From Nitrosovibrio sp. Nv6 (GTDB taxonomy: Bacteria > Pseudomonadota > Gammaproteobacteria > Burkholderiales > Nitrosomonadaceae): a stretch of 64,000 nt of DNA. This document shows, one piece after another, positions 61,596 through 64,000 of this stretch. The stretch lies in assembly GCF_900110495.1 (NCBI RefSeq), contig NZ_FODX01000006.1, positions 142,492-206,491 of the forward strand, read 5' to 3'. Positions within the stretch are counted from its first letter, which is position 1. Each line of letters begins with the position of its first letter. The notes beneath the pieces were generated by a model, which did no database searches, had not been told where the DNA came from, and saw only the letters and a program-made list of their open reading frames with translations. Position numbers and translations under genes: made by a program.

Positions 61596-64000
61596 ATGGA
61601 GACAGAAATCTACAAACGTGCTTTTCCTGCCGAACACACCCTCTCTCGGCGGGCTGTCGCCGCTCTAACGTTTACGATTTTTATATCACTTACCCTGGTG
61701 AGTGGGCTTTTCGTCCACAATTTACAGGAGCGGAATGAAAATGCTCGATTCGATAAGGTGGCAGCAGAGGCTATCCAAAAGATCGAGCACCACTTTTCGG
61801 CATATGAACAGGTGTTGAAAGTGGGGCGGGGGCACCTGCTTGCCTCCAACTTCGTTTCACGGGATGGATGGCGCACATATGTGAATGCGCTGCGGATAAA
61901 TGAGAGATATCCGGGCATTCACGGTATCGGTTTCGCCAAATATATCCCACCTTCAGAGCTTGCTGCTCACATTGAAGAAGTGCGCGCGGAAGGATTCCCT
62001 GACTATAGAGTCTGGCCGGAAAACTCGCGCCAGGAGTACACCTCGATCGTCTATCTTGAACCCTTTTCGGGAAGCAACCTGCGCGCGCTTGGGTACGACA
62101 TGTTCTCGGACCCCGCGCGACGCACCGCCATGTCCCGCGCGCGCGATACTGGGGAAGCCGCACTCTCGGCAAAGCTGGAGCTCGTCCAGGAAACCGGCGA
62201 AGATATCCAGGCCGGCGTTCTTATGTATGTCCCATACTACGGGGTCGAAGACCTGCCGGGAACGTTGGAAGAGAGGCGCGTATCGCTTGTTGGCTATGTA
62301 TATGCGCCGTTCAGAATGGGGGATTTCGTACGAGCCACCCTTCGCACCGAGCTTGATATTCTGAATTTGAGAATATTTGATGGCGAGGCATTGGAAGAAA
62401 ATTCTCTTCTTTTCGACAGCGGAAAACATCGGCCTGGGCCGCCGCCCGCACCTGAATTTAAACGAGTCATACCTCTATCCGTGTATGGGCAGACTTGGGC
62501 AATCGAAGTGTCTTCACGTCCTGCATTTGAAGAAGCGACAGAAAGTTACGGGGCGTTTCTCGTTCTGCTAGGCGGAATTCTGCTCAGTATTTTGACCACC
62601 ATGGTTGCTTTTGTCCTTTCTGAGAACAAAGAGAAGGCTGCGGCACTAGGGCGTATAAATAAAAAACTGCTATTGGCAATGGAGGAGCAGAAGTCAACAA
62701 CACTGGAGCTTCTGAATTCGAAGATTCGAACAGAGAGGATTCTGGAAAGTATTGCCGATGCTTTTTACACCTTGAATCGAGAATGGCGCTTCACTTATGT
62801 AAACAAGGAAGCGGAAAATCTGCTACGGCGCGACCGCAACGATCTCCTGGGCAAAGTGATCTGGGAAGAACTTGAGGAGACAAAAGGAACAATATTTGAT
62901 CGTGAATATCATCAAGCACTCGTGGAAAACGTCGCAGTGACATTTGAAGAGTTCTATATTCCCCTTGGCAAATGGTTTGAGGTACACGCATATCCGTCGG
63001 AAGAAGGGCTGGCTATTTATTTTCGCGATATCACCACGCGCAAAGAAGCCGACGCGCGCATTCGCCAACAAGCTTCTCTTCTCGACAAGGCAACGAACGC
63101 GATCATTGTTCGTGGAATCGATGATTGTATCCAATTCTGGAACCAGGGTGCCTGGCGGCTTTATGGCTGGATATCCGAAGAGGTAATGGGCAGACCGGTT
63201 GGCATGTTATATGACGGTATGACAGCTTTTAATGAAGCAACCAGGTTGCTGCTCGATGCCGGCGAATGGCGGGGCGAAATAAAGCAGCGGCGCAAGGACC
63301 AAAGCATGCTGGTCATCGAAGCCCATTGGACTTTGGTTAGAGATGACGAGGGATGCCCATGGTCGGTTTTGGAGATCAATACAGATATTACCCGGCGAAA
63401 GAGCGCTGAGAACGAAATCCAGTACTTGGCATTCTATGATTCTTTGACGGGATTACCCAACAGACAACTTCTGCTGGATCGCCTGCGGCAAGCCCTCGCT
63501 TCTGGCGCCCGGCACCGGCACACCGGCGCATTGCTGTTCATAGACCTCGATAACTTTAAATTGCTCAATGACACGCTCGGCCACGACTTGGGTGACAGAT
63601 TGCTACAGCAGGTCGCTCCTCGCCTGATCTCCAGCGTGCGCGACAGCGACACCGTAGCCCGGCTGGGCGGTGACGAGTTTGTGGTGATACTGGCGGCCAA
63701 CTTTAGCGAAGATCACGACGAAGCCGTTGCTCAGGTAAGAACCATTTGCGAGAGGATTCGCAGCGCGTTCAATCAACCTTTTAGTTTGGACGTATACAAA
63801 CATCACACCACGCCAAGTATCGGCATCGCGCTATTCAACGATCAGTCGCACACGGCCGACGAACTGCTGAAGCGGGCGGATCTCGCGATGTACCAGGCAA
63901 AAGCGTTAGGCCGCAATGCCATGTGCTTTTTCGATCCGGATATGCAAGCAGAAATGAATGCTCGCGCTATTCTGGAATCGGATTTACACAAAAGCTGGGA
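61596..64000 (+). CDS. CHASE-PAS-GGDEF signalling protein (partial, 3' end outside window)
   Basis: An ATG at 61596 opens a frame of 801 complete codons to the window edge. TM1 is AVAALTFTIFISLTLVSGLF (about 20-40). The periplasmic CHASE domain follows (YPGIHGIGFAKYIPPSEL, VYLEPFSGSNLRALGYDMFS), and TM2 is near 325-345 (FLVLLGGILLSILTTMVAF). Two PAS domains come next (RILESIADAFYTLNREWRFT; then AIIVRGIDDCIQFWN). The GGDEF domain (DSLTGLPNRQLLLDRL, RLGGDEFVVIL) makes cyclic di-GMP. The final residues (ARAILESDLHKSW) are the usual lead-in to an EAL phosphodiesterase domain, so a bifunctional enzyme is likely. Confidence 0.92.
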   Translation, partial: METEIYKRAFPAEHTLSRRAVAALTFTIFISLTLVSGLFVHNLQERNENARFDKVAAEAIQKIEHHFSAYEQVLKVGRGHLLASNFVSRDGWRTYVNALRINERYPGIHGIGFAKYIPPSELAAHIEEVRAEGFPDYRVWPENSRQEYTSIVYLEPFSGSNLRALGYDMFSDPARRTAMSRARDTGEAALSAKLELVQETGEDIQAGVLMYVPYYGVEDLPGTLEERRVSLVGYVYAPFRMGDFVRATLRTELDILNLRIFDGEALEENSLLFDSGKHRPGPPPAPEFKRVIPLSVYGQTWAIEVSSRPAFEEATESYGAFLVLLGGILLSILTTMVAFVLSENKEKAAALGRINKKLLLAMEEQKSTTLELLNSKIRTERILESIADAFYTLNREWRFTYVNKEAENLLRRDRNDLLGKVIWEELEETKGTIFDREYHQALVENVAVTFEEFYIPLGKWFEVHAYPSEEGLAIYFRDITTRKEADARIRQQASLLDKATNAIIVRGIDDCIQFWNQGAWRLYGWISEEVMGRPVGMLYDGMTAFNEATRLLLDAGEWRGEIKQRRKDQSMLVIEAHWTLVRDDEGCPWSVLEINTDITRRKSAENEIQYLAFYDSLTGLPNRQLLLDRLRQALASGARHRHTGALLFIDLDNFKLLNDTLGHDLGDRLLQQVAPRLISSVRDSDTVARLGGDEFVVILAANFSEDHDEAVAQVRTICERIRSAFNQPFSLDVYKHHTTPSIGIALFNDQSHTADELLKRADLAMYQAKALGRNAMCFFDPDMQAEMNARAILESDLHKSW

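Overview
The window is 64 kb of a Gram-negative genome, most like a betaproteobacterium of the ammonia-oxidising Nitrosomonadaceae (Nitrosospira type). This placement is an inference from protein resemblance: an atpIBEFHAGDC operon followed by glmU-glmS, exosortase A/PEP-CTERM genes, and a trehalose/glycogen cluster. No rRNA, tRNA or CRISPR array was recognised.

Layout. (1) 1-8.4 kb: the end of an exosortase-A-associated polysaccharide cluster. It has an FkbM methyltransferase (cut by the window edge), GT4 and GT2 glycosyltransferases, a sulfotransferase, the APS kinase CysC (which makes the sulfotransferase donor PAPS), a polymerase/ligase of the exosortase-A type, a polysaccharide deacetylase and a DUF3565-DUF1971 fusion. 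(2) 8.5-9.5 kb: an exported protein with what looks like a frameshifted PEP-CTERM tail. (3) 9.6-16.8 kb: the complete F1Fo ATP synthase operon with a near-consensus promoter and a strong terminator, then degenerate palindromic repeats, glmU and glmS. (4) 21.1-30.4 kb: an apparently more AT-rich accessory stretch. It holds a ThDP enzyme with a MEKHLA protein, a tight operon of nucleoside hydrolase plus two related c-type cytochrome-like proteins, and a frameshifted patatin gene between two decayed IS3 transposases. (5) 30.7-43.5 kb: trehalose/alpha-glucan metabolism: a TreS-maltokinase fusion whose kinase metal-site motif is changed, TreZ, a 1731-residue MalQ-TreY fusion, and GlgX on the other strand.

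(6) 43.9-47.3 kb: a subtilase with no visible signal peptide, tandem Ig-like repeats and a Cys-rich acidic tail, followed by an 81-residue peptide with 12 cysteines in its last 40 residues. This is the best candidate for an undescribed system (a processed Cys-rich peptide with its own protease). (7) 47.5-57.2 kb: a phosphate-starvation island. It has a PhoX/DUF839-like protein with an expanded PEP repeat, a phosphate-selective porin, PstS, an MFS transporter, an Sbp-like binding protein and three members of a small unnamed protein family. PhoB-box-like 7+4 repeats lie upstream of four of the operons. The promoter in front of the Sbp-like gene is a second copy of the pstS-region DNA from which pstS has been lost.

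(8) 57.2-64 kb: IS256 and IS3 remnants, a conserved-looking small protein, a bactofilin, a small HTH-like protein, a Xre-type repressor, and a CHASE-PAS-GGDEF signalling protein that runs off the right edge.
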